A stretch of DNA of 64,000 nucleotides from Synchiropus splendidus (Eukaryota; Chordata; Actinopteri; Syngnathiformes; Callionymidae). Where the stretch lies: contig NC_071334.1 of NCBI RefSeq assembly GCF_027744825.2, positions 33,263,937 to 33,327,936 on the forward strand, in the 5' to 3' direction. The notes beneath the pieces are model-generated. The model made no database searches. It saw only the letters and a list, made by a program, of their open reading frames with translations, and was not told the origin of the DNA. Shown in pieces: positions 1 to 10,040 of this stretch. Within the stretch, counting starts at the first letter, position 1. Each line of letters starts with the position of its first letter. The translations under genes were made by a program, and so were the position numbers.

Positions 1-103
1 CAACACTGTTTCTCATCCACTTCATCAGGTATTTAGTTATGGGTTGATGAGAAATCAGTTCATCACATCATCTCTTCCTCATCTTTCAAGCAACAATGAT
101 GAT

Positions 104-150
104 GGCTGCTTTTCAAGCACTTGACCTGGGTTCCATTCCCAGCCACTGCA
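104..150 (+). pseudogene. tRNA-Gly-like 3' half, pseudogene
   Basis: The anticodon arm remnant, T arm and 3' acceptor strand of a Gly-type tRNA are recognisable by comparison with the good tRNA-Gly at 52,807-52,878, but the 5' half is absent. The same truncated unit recurs at 6,521, 19,298 and 26,531, so the truncation predates the duplications. Confidence 0.6.
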
Positions 151-211
151 CATACCTCATTCCATTCAATCGTGATTCAGAGAACTGGTTTCTTCTGACC
201 AGTCACAAATC

Positions 212-292
212 CACTGAAGGCACGAGTGATGAAGGCCATGGAACTGAAATCCATTGGGGATTTCCCCCGTAGCTTCGAGTCCTACCAACAAC
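212..292 (+). pseudogene. tRNA-Ser pseudogene (TGA-like loop)
   Basis: The 3' two thirds (anticodon arm, variable arm, T arm, acceptor strand) follow the tRNA-Ser genes of this cluster. The 5' acceptor strand and D arm do not pair. The anticodon loop reads actgaaa, which would give TGA. The mirror copy is at 26,388-26,469. Confidence 0.65.
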
Positions 293-895
293 GCCAGGCG
301 GAGATTGGTTTTTATCCCATTGAGACCTATGTGTTGGTCGTCCGCATCCAGCCTTCATGGGACATTTGTGGTGTTGACAGTTGATGAAATACAGTCGTCA
401 CAGCAATTTTTGATGTCTCTGTGGGGACGTGTTTGCTGTTGATGTAACATAATCCAAAAACTCCTCACTCCTGGACAAAATGGGAACCTGCCGAGATACA
501 CCATCATAATCTAGCAAGACTGTTTCCGATGTCATGACCGTCGCTTCAAGAAACTGTCCTGTTCAGCATCACCAGACGGGGTCTCTTTGATCTGGAGAGT
601 TGCAAACCGCCCTTCACTGGTGTGGAACTGAGCAGCAGCTCTGTGTCCAGCGTGATCTCAGTGCCTCCACTTCTGGACATGACGGCGGTCTGTGTCGCTG
701 TTCATCACCAAAGTGGTAAAATGAACATTCTTCCATTTTTGAACTTTGGAATGGTTCTTGGACATTCCTTCATAAAGCTCTTGCCAGTTGAAATGCAGCA
801 AGAGGAAACCTCATGGTCCAATGCTTCCTCAAACACTTCAAATGAAACACTTGAAAGTGAACTTAAAGCATTAGAATAGAATATAACAATGTTCA

Positions 896-967
896 TAGCA
901 GAGGATGGTTTCGATCCATCGACCTCTGGGTTATGGGCCTAGCACGCTTCCGCTGCGCCACTCTGCT
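896..967 (-). tRNA. tRNA-iMet(CAT): initiator tRNA-Met (CAT)
   Basis: The 72-nt sequence is nearly identical to vertebrate initiator tRNA-Met: A at position 1, CC before the CAT anticodon, and an intact T arm. One G-to-A change in the anticodon stem (GCTAGG instead of GCTGGG) gives an A-C mismatch. The mirror gene at 25,765 has the same change, so it predates the inverted duplication. It is probably functional, with some doubt because of the mismatch. Confidence 0.85.
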
Positions 968-1386
968 TCCATCAGACAACACTGAGCTAGTATCCATGTG
1001 GAGGAACGCAGCTCTTGTCATGTAAACTGTTCCTGCCATTCACTGGCATCAACAGCACAAACTGGACCTGAATGAAAGTGGTTGGAAAGACTTCATTCCC
1101 TCAGATTTAGCCTCATGCACCAGGCTACACAGATGTGATGAAGAGCTGGGTGAAGACAACTGCGAGGAAAGTCGTCTTTTGTCAAAAAAGCAGAGCTTGA
1201 ACTGAGCAGGACATGATTTGTATTGTCGACAGAATTTCAAATGGGAACCTGATCCAGTTTTCCATCCCAGAGCAAGGTTCAAACCGAGGGCCTGCTGTTT
1301 GTTTTATTTTATTTTGAAGTATCAATAAAAATGATACATCATTCTTCATTCAAAAGTACAAACAAATAATTTTGTAACACACTTAG

Positions 1387-2148
1387 ATGGCACTCAAGAA
1401 ATCCTCAGGGTGTTATGTTGAATTTTCTTTATTTCTGCAAACCCAGAAAACGACACTTGACAGGACACGATGCAGCACGATGCAACTTCACTTGGGTCTT
1501 TCAACTTCTGAGAATATTTCTATTACACAATCAAAAAGAACAAAAACATGCGCAGTTCGCTTGATAACTAAGGTGTCACACGCATATCACACTCACGTTG
1601 ACAGCCAAACGACAATACCCTTGCAGTCCACACGCTGGTGCACACGTCCACCCGTTCATACATCTCGCACCTGCAAACATGCATTCCACACACATAGAGA
1701 GGGTTTTCACGGCGCCTCATCAAACCCGGAAGCCGCCATGTTGGAGATACTCACTGCTCAGCACAGAGCGGTACTGAAAGCGATTCTGAATTACGGTCGT
1801 GTTTTGGGTTGTACGAATCGTTCCGATCGTGAATAACATTTGGAATTTTATCGACTGCCAAAAGTTATGACCAATCAAGGAGAACAATGCCAGAAGTTGT
1901 CGGAAGAAAGGAGTCACTTGTGGTTAGCGAAGCTGAAGCAGGACCTTTGTGGCAAAACTGTGGATAACATCCAAATATTGTGCTCATTGAAAAAAAAGAA
2001 AAAGTATTGCCTAAATGACTGTTTATTACAATACAATGTGAATTTGCATTTTATTGCCGTGGAAGAGAACACACAGAACTTTTATCAGAACATGTTTATT
2101 GATGTCAACCCACAGTTTTCAGAACGTTCCCTTAAAAAGTTGCAATGA
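1387..2148 (+). pseudogene. THAP-domain remnant
   Basis: Two adjacent ORFs in one frame, split by a TAA at 1,834-1,836, carry a THAP-type zinc-finger signature: GCTNRSDRE before the stop, FYRLPKV just after it, then SEERSHLWLAKL and a Cys near ILCS. THAP domains bind DNA and occur in P-like and other transposases and in host regulators. The His-Phe end of the C2CH motif is lost in a lysine run. The mirror copy at 24,559-25,169 carries the same stop, so the element was dead before duplication. Which transposon or gene it came from is not visible. Confidence 0.6.
1479..1512 (+). repeat. 34-bp direct repeat, upstream copy
   Basis: A 34-bp sequence starting gatgcaacttcac recurs at 2,147-2,180 with two differences and brackets most of the THAP remnant. 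The same pair is found in the mirror arm at 25,218-25,251 and 24,527-24,560. Confidence 0.8.
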
Positions 2149-2180
2149 TGCAACTTCACTCGGGTCTTTCAACGTCTGAG
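2147..2180 (+). repeat. 34-bp direct repeat, downstream copy
   Basis: This is the partner of 1,479-1,512, in the same orientation. It could be a short terminal repeat of the inserted THAP unit or the trace of a tandem duplication. Confidence 0.8.
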
Positions 2181-2576
2181 GACCCCACAGCATGAGCGCT
2201 AACCAACTCACACATATCTTTCATCAGCCATTCTACTGAATCATAGTTGATGACTATGTTGCCGTCCATTCATGAAATCAAATGAGAAAAAATAAAATCT
2301 AAATACCTTTCAACATTCACCATTCTTTTCTTCAAAGGACCAGAAATTTGTTTTTAATGTACTTAATTCAATTTTCGTCTGTCCTCTTTTGATATAAAAC
2401 AAAATCAATCATTTCTGCCTCTTCTTATATTATTTCCTTTCTCAATTCTAGTTTTCCATTCTGTCGACATGCCTCCTTTGATGTCCTCAGAGCTCCGCCC
2501 TTCTCTTCCAGTGTATCGATCAGCACTTGTGCGCTCATGAATCCTGGGACGTACTCACAAGTTATAGAGTTTATTT

Positions 2577-3057
2577 TCATGATCCCAGACTTCCAGACCT
2601 TTTCATGATATGGGACCTTGTTCTCTTTCTTATCTTTGAATCACAGTCATAGCTCACCATGTTGAGGGCATCGGTCCATTCTTCAAGTACTTCCTCGTCG
2701 AATTCATTTTCAAAACCTTCTTCCATATTTTTGTCTCTGTTCTGACCCTTATCACACTTTTCTGATTCTCCAAAGTAACTGGCTTGATCCTCCATCATCA
2801 TCCTCATGCTCTAAAACCTCTTTCCTGATCCTGGCTTCCTTCCCATCTCAAATGATGTTCCTGATCACACCACTGATTCCTTCATGATGTTTTCTGTCAT
2901 CACATTGCCTTTTTGTTTTGGTGACCAATTGCTCATATTGTTTTCTTTCTGCGATTTCATTTTCATATGTTCTTGCATTACCTGTAAATCCAGACCTGAA
3001 GTTGGTGGGCACCTCTGGTATTAAGGGCTCCTGATGACTTTCCAAAACTTGACTCAC
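2577..3057 (-). pseudogene. Unrecognised repeat-derived ORF remnant beside tRNA-Gln
   Basis: Two ORF pieces (69 and 76 codons) on this strand are highly charged. They are conserved with 23,651-24,125, and partly with 10,440-10,810 and 36,540-36,720, always next to a Gln-CTG tRNA. The segment around NIIWDEKGARIRK loosely resembles the C-terminal part of some LINE polyproteins, but I cannot assign it. No start or splice signals are convincing. It is best treated as a repeat module travelling with the tRNA. Confidence 0.35.
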
Positions 3058-3076
3058 ACACTATCACCTAAGAGAC

Positions 3077-3148
3077 AGGTTCCACCGAGACTTGAACTCG
3101 GATCACTGGATTCAGAGTCCAGAGTGCTGACCATTACACCATGGAACC
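3077..3148 (-). tRNA. tRNA-Gln(CTG): tRNA-Gln (CTG)
   Basis: The 72-nt sequence folds as a standard tRNA-Gln. The loop ctctgaa gives anticodon CTG, and the T stem CCGAG/CTCGG is intact. The mirror gene is 23,560-23,631. Confidence 0.92.
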
Positions 3149-3270
3149 TGGCGTTGAAGGCCTTCAGTGAACATCCAGTTAAACAGGTGATGACAAATAA
3201 ACAAATGTAAACAATACAGGCAAATTATTGCAATTCAAGGTCAGTCAGTTGAAAGAAAAGTACAGTGGTA

Positions 3271-3290
3271 TCGAAACCATCCTCTGCTAT
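3271..3290 (+). pseudogene. tRNA-iMet 3' fragment
   Basis: Only the last 20 nt of the initiator tRNA (T arm part and acceptor strand) are present. The mirror fragment is at 23,419-23,438 on the minus strand. Confidence 0.7.
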
Positions 3291-3458
3291 GAACATCTTT
3301 ATATTCTATTCTGATGCTTAAGGTTCACTTTCATGTGTTTCCTTTGAAGTGTTCATGAGAAAACATTGGACCATGAGGTTTCCTCTTGCTGCATTTCAAC
3401 TGGCAAGAGCTTTATGAAGGAATGTCCAAGAACCACTACAAAGTGTGAAAACTCTCAT

Positions 3459-3530
3459 GGTTCCATGGTGTAATGGTCAGCACTCTGGACTTTGAATCCA
3501 GTGATCCGAGTTCAAATCTCGGTGGAACCT
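3459..3530 (+). tRNA. tRNA-Gln(TTG): tRNA-Gln (TTG)
   Basis: All four arms pair and the loop ctttgaa gives TTG. No run of four T occurs in the first 100 nt downstream, where Pol III usually stops. The 3' flank is conserved among the Gln-TTG copies. The mirror gene is 23,178-23,249. Confidence 0.92.
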
Positions 3531-3707
3531 ATCTGCAATTACCTTAGAAGTGACACAGACATGTTGCCTGAAGGTGTTCTGCCCAGACACGACTGTTCAC
3601 ACTCCACAGGAGCTACGTTCAAGAATTTCTCATCAGGTTTTCATCCCTCTCCGTACTTGATCTCTAAGACTAGAGGGTTTTTATCGTTTTATTTTCCTCA
3701 CGTGCGT

Positions 3708-3781
3708 GGCGCTGTGGCTTAGTTGGTTAAAGCGCCTGTCTAGTAAACAGGAGATCCTGGGTTCAAATCCCAGCAGTGCCT
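3708..3781 (+). tRNA. tRNA-Thr(AGT): tRNA-Thr (AGT)
   Basis: 74 nt. The loop around ctagtaa gives AGT. The acceptor stem pairs with one G-U, and the D and T stems are intact. A TTTT lies about 18 nt downstream. The mirror gene is 22,934-23,007. Confidence 0.93.
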
Positions 3782-3884
3782 TACTGGTGAAACATTCGTT
3801 TTAAACACTTGGTCAAGACGGCAGGGTTTATGACACCAGTTTTACAAAGGACACTCCAAGAACCACTCCAAAGTCAACATGACT

Positions 3885-3918
3885 GGTTCCATGGCGTAAT
3901 GGTCTGGACTCTGAATCT
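3885..3918 (+). pseudogene. tRNA-Gln 5' fragment
   Basis: The 5' acceptor strand and D arm of tRNA-Gln continue directly into a shortened anticodon arm, with the tail missing. The mirror fragment is at 22,801-22,834, and a related one lies near 39,200. Confidence 0.7.
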
Positions 3919-3997
3919 TGCTGCATAAGTGCTTATCAATACGTCATTCACATTTATGTGAGTGGTGAAAGTGAAGACACTTAAATGCCTAGTTTCA

Positions 3998-4100
3998 TGT
4001 TTATGGGACACACAGCCAGGTTTGGCACCGATACATTGATGCACCAGGATAGCAACAAAGTCATGGACATTGAGCTGGTTGAGGTAAGCCATGGCTATTT
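3998..4100 (+). pseudogene. Transposase-like exon remnant (GHTARFG)
   Basis: One frame reads GHTARFG, then TLMHQDSNKVMDIELVEV, followed by a possible donor (gaggtaagc). This resembles a DDE-transposase-like core found in many uncharacterised fish repeat proteins, although I could not compare it with a database. The fuller mirror copy is at 21,938-22,159 on the minus strand. Confidence 0.45.
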
Positions 4101-4174
4101 ACACAATCAGAATATGTCTTGCTATGATATGTTTTTTTCCTGAGCAATGAGGTCAGAGGGAGTGTTTATAGCAA

Positions 4175-4299
4175 AGGTTGAGACTCGAACTTGGATCACT
4201 GGATTCAGGCAGACGTCATCCAATTCCCTGGCTCACTTATTATCGGCTGGAGATCACTCTCCTCAGAGTACAAAGTGAGGGCCATTACAGCATGAGGCC
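4175..4299 (-). pseudogene. tRNA-Gln interrupted between D and anticodon arms
   Basis: The 3' part (T arm and half of the anticodon arm) and the 5' part (acceptor strand and D arm) of a tRNA-Gln are separated by about 60 bp of unrelated sequence. The same interruption occurs in the mirror copy at 21,636-21,757. Confidence 0.65.
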
Positions 4300-4404
4300 A
4301 CTGGTGTTCTCGGACTTGGTAGTAGTTCTTAGATGTTCCTTCATAAGATGTGTCATCAAAAGTCATGTTTTGATGAAGTGTCAGAATTCAATGTTTCACC
4401 ATTG

Positions 4405-4478
4405 AGGCACTGCGGGGATTTGAACCAAGGATGTCCTGTTTACTAGACAGGCGCTTTAACCAACTAAGCCACAGCTCC
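4405..4478 (-). pseudogene. tRNA-Thr (AGT), degenerate
   Basis: The length and AGT loop are preserved. The acceptor stem has an A-G mismatch and the T stem two mismatches. The mirror copy is at 21,457-21,530. Confidence 0.7.
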
Positions 4479-4685
4479 ACACTGATGAAAAAAAATAATA
4501 AATAAAAACAATTGCTCTAGGAGATCAATGAAATACTGATGAAAAATTTGCAACGTGGGTCGTGTGTGGAATGGTGGTGTGTGAAGAGTTGTGAGTGGCA
4601 AGAACAATATTGGCGTCAGTAAGAGAAAGTCCTTCAGTCAACATGTCACTGTGACTCCAAAACAAGTTTCAGGAGATGAAAACTG

Positions 4686-4757
4686 AGGCTCCACCAAGAT
4701 TTGAACTCGGATCACTGGAGTCAAAGTCCAGAGCCTTGGAAGCGTTAGTGTTGCTGG
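4686..4757 (-). pseudogene. tRNA-Gln (TTG), degenerate
   Basis: The T arm and anticodon arm are recognisable; the D arm and 5' acceptor strand have been replaced. The anticodon stem is altered (gagtcaaagtcc). The mirror copy is 21,187-21,258. Confidence 0.65.
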
Positions 4758-6004
4758 TCTTTGGAGTGGTTCTTGGTTATTCCTTCATTCTCTAGCCAGT
4801 AGAAATGCAACCAAGGGAAACCTCATGGTCCAATGCTTCCTCATCAAGTCAACCGGACTAGTAAGAGTCAGAGAAAAGGTTTGGCCTCCTATCTAGAAGG
4901 CTTCGTCAGTTCTAATGTGCTGGGTTGGAGTTCAGGCTTATATTACGCCAGTTGAATGGGCAAAGGTGTTGATGGACAGGGGTGGGACCAGTCCAGTGTG
5001 ATGAGTGACAAGAGTCAGCATTATGACAATGGAATTGTGCTTATTGGTCCCCGCCCATTGGGGATGGGTGTTGATGGTCCATTAATGCAAATGCTGAATG
5101 TAACCCAGGTGGGAATTGAGGCAATTCAGATGTTGACACCACACTGTACAGGTGTGAAGGACCTGTCCATGCCGAAAGGATGAAAGATGGTGTCTCAGTC
5201 CTCCACCTCTGTTTAGAGAGGGTTTTTCCACTTTGACAAAAATGGCCTCCTGTCGTCTTATGCCAAAATGCGGGCATTACTGTCTTCAAAAAGTGTTTCT
5301 TGTCTTCTAGGTGTAGGTGTTTTAAATCCACAAAGGACAGAAAACAGCTCTCGTCACGATGTTGTTGTGGGATGTTGTTGTTGTGTGGAACTGTCACATG
5401 GCAATAGTGTTGTTCCTTGGGCTGGAATACGCCGCGTGAAGTGATGATGTGTCCACCAGGAATCGCTCTGTGGAACCGTCACGTAACATAGTGTGTGTGA
5501 CTTCATTGCTCTTCAGCTGATTGGACTTCAATCAGACTGTATGTCGTGACAGTCCAACAATTGAAGGCAGGGTCTGATCTTTTCATGCAGTTTCCTCAAA
5601 GTATTGGGTAAAACCCTTTGAATGCAGAAATGAAACATTCCAGTCCCCTGGGGAACGTACGGGCCGACAGCACTGTGAAATCACCAGCCCATCACCTGCC
5701 CTACTAACCCTGAGGTTCGTCACAGAACCAAAGTGGATCTTCTTCCCAGGGTGGTCTCTAACCAGCAGCCTTTCCCACAACAGCCAAACGCACTGACCAG
5801 TTACGTCACAAAGACATGAGAATGAGGATCTGTACAAAAAGAGAGACACTTTGAGAGCAGGAAAACATGAAAACCATGGAAATTGAGTGATGAATTGAAG
5901 TTACACAACAAACTCTGCTGCTTCATCGATACACATCTTGGGAATCACAACTCTGCACTTGTGATGCAAAGTTGTTGACCACACAGGTTACATTGAACAC
6001 AGTA
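4758..6004. other. Spacer conserved between duplicated copies, no gene recognised
   Basis: Short ORFs here are not preserved in length between copies. The 5,390-6,000 part recurs at 19,920-20,535 and 27,145-27,760. The conservation looks like recent duplication and not coding constraint. Confidence 0.5.
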
Positions 6005-6120
6005 AGAACCCAACAAGAGCAGGGCATCAAAAAATTAGTAAAAACCCATGTTGTTCCTCTCCACGGAAATCTTTAGTAAAAGGCGAAAGATTTATACGAT
6101 CTGAAGAGAAACATGAGTGA
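6005..6120 (-). ncRNA. RNU5: U5 spliceosomal snRNA gene
   Basis: U5 snRNA is the core RNA of the U5 snRNP and its loop 1 aligns exons during splicing. On this strand the gene has the conserved stem and loop 1 (around CGCCTTTTACTAAAG), the internal-loop segment TTTCCGTGGAGAGGAAC, an Sm-type site (AATTTTTTGA) and a 3' stem-loop GCCC/GGGT. The length is about 116 nt, as in vertebrate U5. A PSE-like motif lies at -62 to -47. Sister copies are at 19,801 and 27,028. Confidence 0.9.
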
Positions 6121-6166
6121 ACTACTGACACTGAACCAGAGAAGGAGCTGTATTCTTCCACATCAA

Positions 6167-6182
6167 CCTTTAACTCATGGTG
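6167..6182 (-). promoter_or_regulatory. PSE of the U5 gene
   Basis: Read on the minus strand, the motif CACCATGAGTTAAAGG matches the vertebrate proximal sequence element for SNAPc and sits about 47-62 bp upstream of the U5 5' end. No TATA box follows it, as expected for a Pol II snRNA gene. No octamer DSE was recognised. Confidence 0.7.
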
Positions 6183-6339
6183 ACGCCCTCTGCATCGTGC
6201 GTGTCTCACGACATGATGAATGAATATAATGTAGGGAAGTAATCCGTGGAAAAGTACCACACAAGATAAAAAGCTGCAACGTAAACTCTATGAGCAGCTT
6301 GTCCACAACACTCAAGATATTTGGGCTTCAAACATCAAG

Positions 6340-6421
6340 TAAGTCTGGTAGGACTTGAACCTACGCAGGGAAACCCCAATGGATTTCTAGTCGATCACCT
6401 TAACCACTCTGCCACAACAAC
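6340..6421 (-). pseudogene. tRNA-Ser (AGA), 3' acceptor lost
   Basis: The body matches the Ser-AGA gene at 19,444, but the last acceptor-strand bases have diverged and no longer pair with the 5' GTTGTTG. The anticodon stem has the same C-C mismatch as the other Ser-AGA copies. Confidence 0.65.
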
Positions 6422-6520
6422 ACTGTTTCTCAACCACTTCATCAGGTATTTAGTTATGGGTTGAATAGAAATCAGTTCATCACATCATCTCTTCCTCATC
6501 TTTCAAGCAACAATGATGAT

Positions 6521-6567
6521 GGCTGCTTTTCCAGCACTTGACATGGGTTCCATTCCCAGCCACTGCA
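6521..6567 (+). pseudogene. tRNA-Gly-like 3' half, pseudogene
   Basis: This is the same truncated unit as 104-150, in the second tandem copy inside the left arm. Confidence 0.6.
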
Positions 6568-6867
6568 CGTACCCCATTCCATTCAATCGTGATTCAAAGA
6601 ACTGGTTTCTTCTGACCAGTCACAAATCACACCACTCCACAGTGGGAAGATCCTCATGTCACACTTCATCATTACAGCAATGATCCGAGGACAGAAGAAG
6701 TTGTTCATTCTTTCTTTTTTCCTTCAGTTGCATCGTCTGCCATGATGTCCACATGAGCCTGCTCCTGTTGAAGTTGGAATTCATACATGAACAGGGAATT
6801 AGCTAGAATTCCTTTTGATGTTATCAGTGTGGTGCTGTCATTCCTGGCCATCACAGTGCTGGCTTCT

Positions 6868-7185
6868 TCAAACATTATTGATTTGGATCACAGGATGCTG
6901 GAGTCCATCTGCATTTTGTTGCATTTCACCATGCGTGTGCTCTTCTGCATCAAAAAGCACATAGCGGTAGAACACGTCCAATGCAGTTGACATTTCCATG
7001 GAGCTCAGGAGTAGCACAAAACAGAACATTGCACACTCCACAATGCCATGGTCTTTAATGTGCTTCCCAATGGTCTGTGACACTGCCCTAGTGATATGTG
7101 CAGAGCACAAGTGAAGCACAGGAAAGGAGCAGGAAGTTGACTTTTTATTCTGTCCCTGAATCTTTTGGACCACACCACCTGTCAC
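6868..7185 (-). pseudogene. Transposase-like C-terminal remnant
   Basis: A 105-codon ORF contains LHLCSAHITRAVSQTIGKH and a hydrophobic stretch around ECAMFCFVLLLSS. The mirror copy (plus strand, about 18,740-18,990) has the same frame but ends in an early stop, and about 250 bp just before it at 18,484-18,735 is missing here. It is reminiscent of uncharacterised fish transposase-like proteins; the family is not certain. Confidence 0.4.
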
Positions 7186-7352
7186 ATCAAGATAGCGGGT
7201 CGCAGTTGATACTTTCTACAGATGTGCTGCCCCTGTATTTAGAATAGAATAGAATAGTATTTAGCCCTGCGTCCGTCTTCAAATGAAGAGTGAAGGGGTC
7301 AACTTGTAGGCGGACGAGATTCCCTTCTGATGCTCATGGCTTCCAGCATCTG

Positions 7353-8480
7353 ATGCTTTTTTGAGTCATCATTAATTCAACCTTCACATCATTGTGAAGT
7401 CTTGCTGCCCTCTGAGGATATGGTTTAAAAGTACGTCTTTGGTGAGACTTTTTGTGAAGCTCCCAGCTTTGATTTCATCCTTCAGGGTACTACGCAAGCG
7501 CTCATTATAGTTATCGCTAATTTCATTTTGCAATTCTTCCTCTTCATTGTCCTTTAGCTTGCCGACAATTTCTTTCTTGTTTCAGATGCTCAGTTTGTCC
7601 AAACTGCTTCACTTTTACAGCAATCTTTGTCTCAGAAGACTTTAGACTCCGTTCAACTGTGAATCTACAAACATCCTGTAAAAGTGCAGCAAGCTGACGC
7701 TCAGAAAATGGAGAGAACTTCTTTCTGCTTTTGCCAGATTTCATGTTGTGATATATGAACGTGAGGATGCAGCCTGGGTTGCTCTTCACAAACCCGTCAT
7801 GGAGGACATCCGTCCATGGGGGTGAACTTTGCGAGCTTTGCCTCACAGGAACTTTCTGGTGCACTGACATAGTTTGCCTCCTCAGACGCTGGTGGTCCAC
7901 TGTATTGGATGGCACGTCATGTACCCTGCCATTATTTACATTTCCCATAAAACCAGCAATAGACCAATTACCAAAACGATAGTTTAACTACATTGATCAT
8001 TTCTCAATTACCTTCACTCATCGACTCAGTCCGCACACTTTATCTGTTACCACACAAGATCAGCTTCAGCCACTTGATTTTGTTATCATTTTCATTTATT
8101 CATCACGCTGAGATACAACAGTGGTGTGGTGTCAACCCATCTGCAACTTTTGACTCCAGTAGCGGCGTATGCTTTTGCAGTAGTCTCACCATTACTGACT
8201 TGCCTCTGGAGTTGCCACCCACATCACACTAACACATTCTCTGATAGTCGAAGAGTCTAGGGCATGATGTCGTATTCAACATGTTCACAAAAGGCTCAAC
8301 CAGAACTCAGAAAGAGTCTGGGGTTGTCTTGTTTAAACTCTTCAGTCAAAGCTGGGAGCAGGAAGGCAGCTGGACGACCTCCTCGCTCCCCAAACCTGGA
8401 TTGCACAGGGGCTGCGGTAACTGCTCCTTATCGAGGGTCCAGACTCACGCACCTCGTGGCTGGTCCTTAACTGGAGCCCC
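7353..8480. other. Unique spacer with an unrecognised ORF
   Basis: This region lies just inside the IR-1 boundary. The minus strand has a 134-codon ORF (7,544-7,948), and a shifted frame downstream continues an acidic, Lys-rich segment to about 7,385. I do not recognise a family. Positions 7,990-8,480 show nothing further. Confidence 0.4.
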
Positions 8481-8507
8481 TGCTGTGCAATCAGTGCATG
8501 AAAATTG

Positions 8508-8579
8508 GCGTTCCACCGAGATGTAAACTCGGATCACAGGATTCAAAGTCCAGAGTGCTGACCATTACGCCATGGAACC
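8508..8579 (-). pseudogene. tRNA-Gln (TTG), degenerate
   Basis: Full length with a TTG loop, but the T loop (TTTACAT), one anticodon-stem pair and the first acceptor pair are altered. The IR-2 partner at 38,858-38,929 also has a damaged T loop. Confidence 0.7.
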
Positions 8580-9282
8580 ATGAGGGTTGTTGGTCTTTGG
8601 AATGGTTCTTGGACATTTAAATATATTAAAGACATTTGTAAAAATCTAACCTTGTCTTGTCGAGTCATCTGTGAGCCAGTCGCTGTTTAGTACCTGGGTC
8701 TGTTTATCTGAGCCAACCATGTCAGAACTGTCTGGCCAGACTTCAGACTCAGCTATAGTTGCTGGCTTACAGAAGGCTTTAGGCTCACAGGGCACCAGGA
8801 TCGCGACTCTCGAGAGGGCTCACTTGTGTTCGAATTACAGCCATCCCATTTCTAGACGGATCGAGCCCGTATAGCTTTCGTCATTAACCTCCTGCGTGAC
8901 AAGGCCAGCCAGTGGGCGGTTTCTCTCTGGGAGTCAGACTCTCCACTCTTGGGGAGTTACCAGCAGTTCTCCGGTGAGGTGAGTATTCGATGCTCCTTTT
9001 AAGAGCGGTCCTAACGCGTCTAGACCTCTCATGTCACTGACACAGGATTCTCTCAAAGAATCTGTTTCTTAGTTCTCCATTCGCTTCCGCATCACTGCCG
9101 CAGAGTCAGGATGGAACGAACCTGCTTTAATATCTGCCTTCACTAGCTGCCTTTCTTGTACTATTCGGGACCAGCTAGCTCTCCGGGACGAGCCTAACTC
9201 ACTGGAGGAGCTAATTAACCTAGCCATTCACATAGGCAACCGCATACGAGAACATCTCAGAGAGAAACGTCTCACTCGTCCT

Positions 9283-9657
9283 GTGGTAGGGTCAGTTCAG
9301 TTTTCTCCACCTGATATTAGCACCCAGCCCGAGTCTGTAACTATGGATGATCACTCTGAGCCCATGCAGGTGGGGAGAACACGACTAACCCCGAAGAAGC
9401 GCCAGCTCCAAATTTCGAAGGGTCTGTGCATATACTGTGGTCTGGTGGGTCACTTCATTCGTGCTTGTCCGGTTCGTCCCAGGGGCCCTCGTCTTCCTCC
9501 CGTCCCTCACAAAGAGGTCAGTGAATCTCAACCCACAAGAGTGGGTAGAATCATTTTTGCGGCCTCACTCCGTGATAATGAAAATAGTACCTCTGTAGAA
9601 GCATTTATCGACTCTAGTGCTGACGACAACTTAATTGACGCAACCTTTGCTGAATCA
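9283..9657 (+). pseudogene. Gypsy gag zinc knuckle and protease fragment
   Basis: This fragment carries a CX2CX4HX4C zinc knuckle (CIYCGLVGHFIRAC), which binds RNA in Gag, and then a retropepsin-like segment FIDSSADDNLID. The catalytic DSG is changed to DSS, so the protease would be inactive. It is followed by the deletion join near 9,660. Confidence 0.8.
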
Positions 9658-9689
9658 AGGCTGACAAGTGCGAGTTCCACACCAAGCAT

Positions 9690-10040
9690 GTGGTCTCTGA
9701 TCGGGGACCACAGTTCTCGTCCCAGGTTTGGCAGGCATTCCTGAGAGCTCTGCGGGCTTCACCTTGCTTGACTTCGGGATACCACTCTCAAACCAAAGAC
9801 CTGCAGTCCACCTTGAGATGCTTGTCCGCCCAAGATCCTGCCACCTGGGTTACGAACCTACCATGGGCAGAATATCCCCATAATGCTCATCTCTTCTTCC
9901 ACGGGTATGTCTCCTTTCATGGTTGCATATGGCTACCAGCGACCTCCTTTTCCAGCCCAAGAGGTGGAAGTTGCAGTCCTATCGGTGAGCCAACACGTGC
10001 GCCGCTGCCGAGAGATCTGGTCCCGCACCCAAGCTGCCCC
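9690..10040 (+). pseudogene. Gypsy integrase core fragment
   Basis: The segment VSDRGPQFSSQVWQAF contains the second Asp of the integrase DDE core, and SGYHSQTKDLQ follows where the Glu region lies. The upstream HHCC domain and first Asp are missing. A frameshift near 9,880 breaks the C-terminal part. Confidence 0.8.

Larger units (their letters stand above)
1..7352. repeat. Left arm of large inverted repeat IR-1
   Basis: This arm matches the reverse complement of 18,314-26,683 along its length: position 1 pairs with about 26,683, 1,840 with 24,867, 3,077 with 23,631, 6,120 with 19,801 and 7,352 with 18,314. tRNA genes, a U5 gene, a THAP-type remnant and transposase remnants occur in mirrored order. 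Positions 1-240 also resemble 6,415-6,640 in the same orientation, so a shorter tandem copy is nested inside. The arm runs off the left edge of the window. About 270 bp (450-720) differ from the partner, which has a tRNA-Gln there. Confidence 0.9.

Noticed and set aside
254..442. 62-codon plus-strand ORF mirrored at 26,230-26,427
   Set aside because: It starts inside a tRNA-Ser pseudogene and is conserved only because the arms are duplicates. No domain or splice context.
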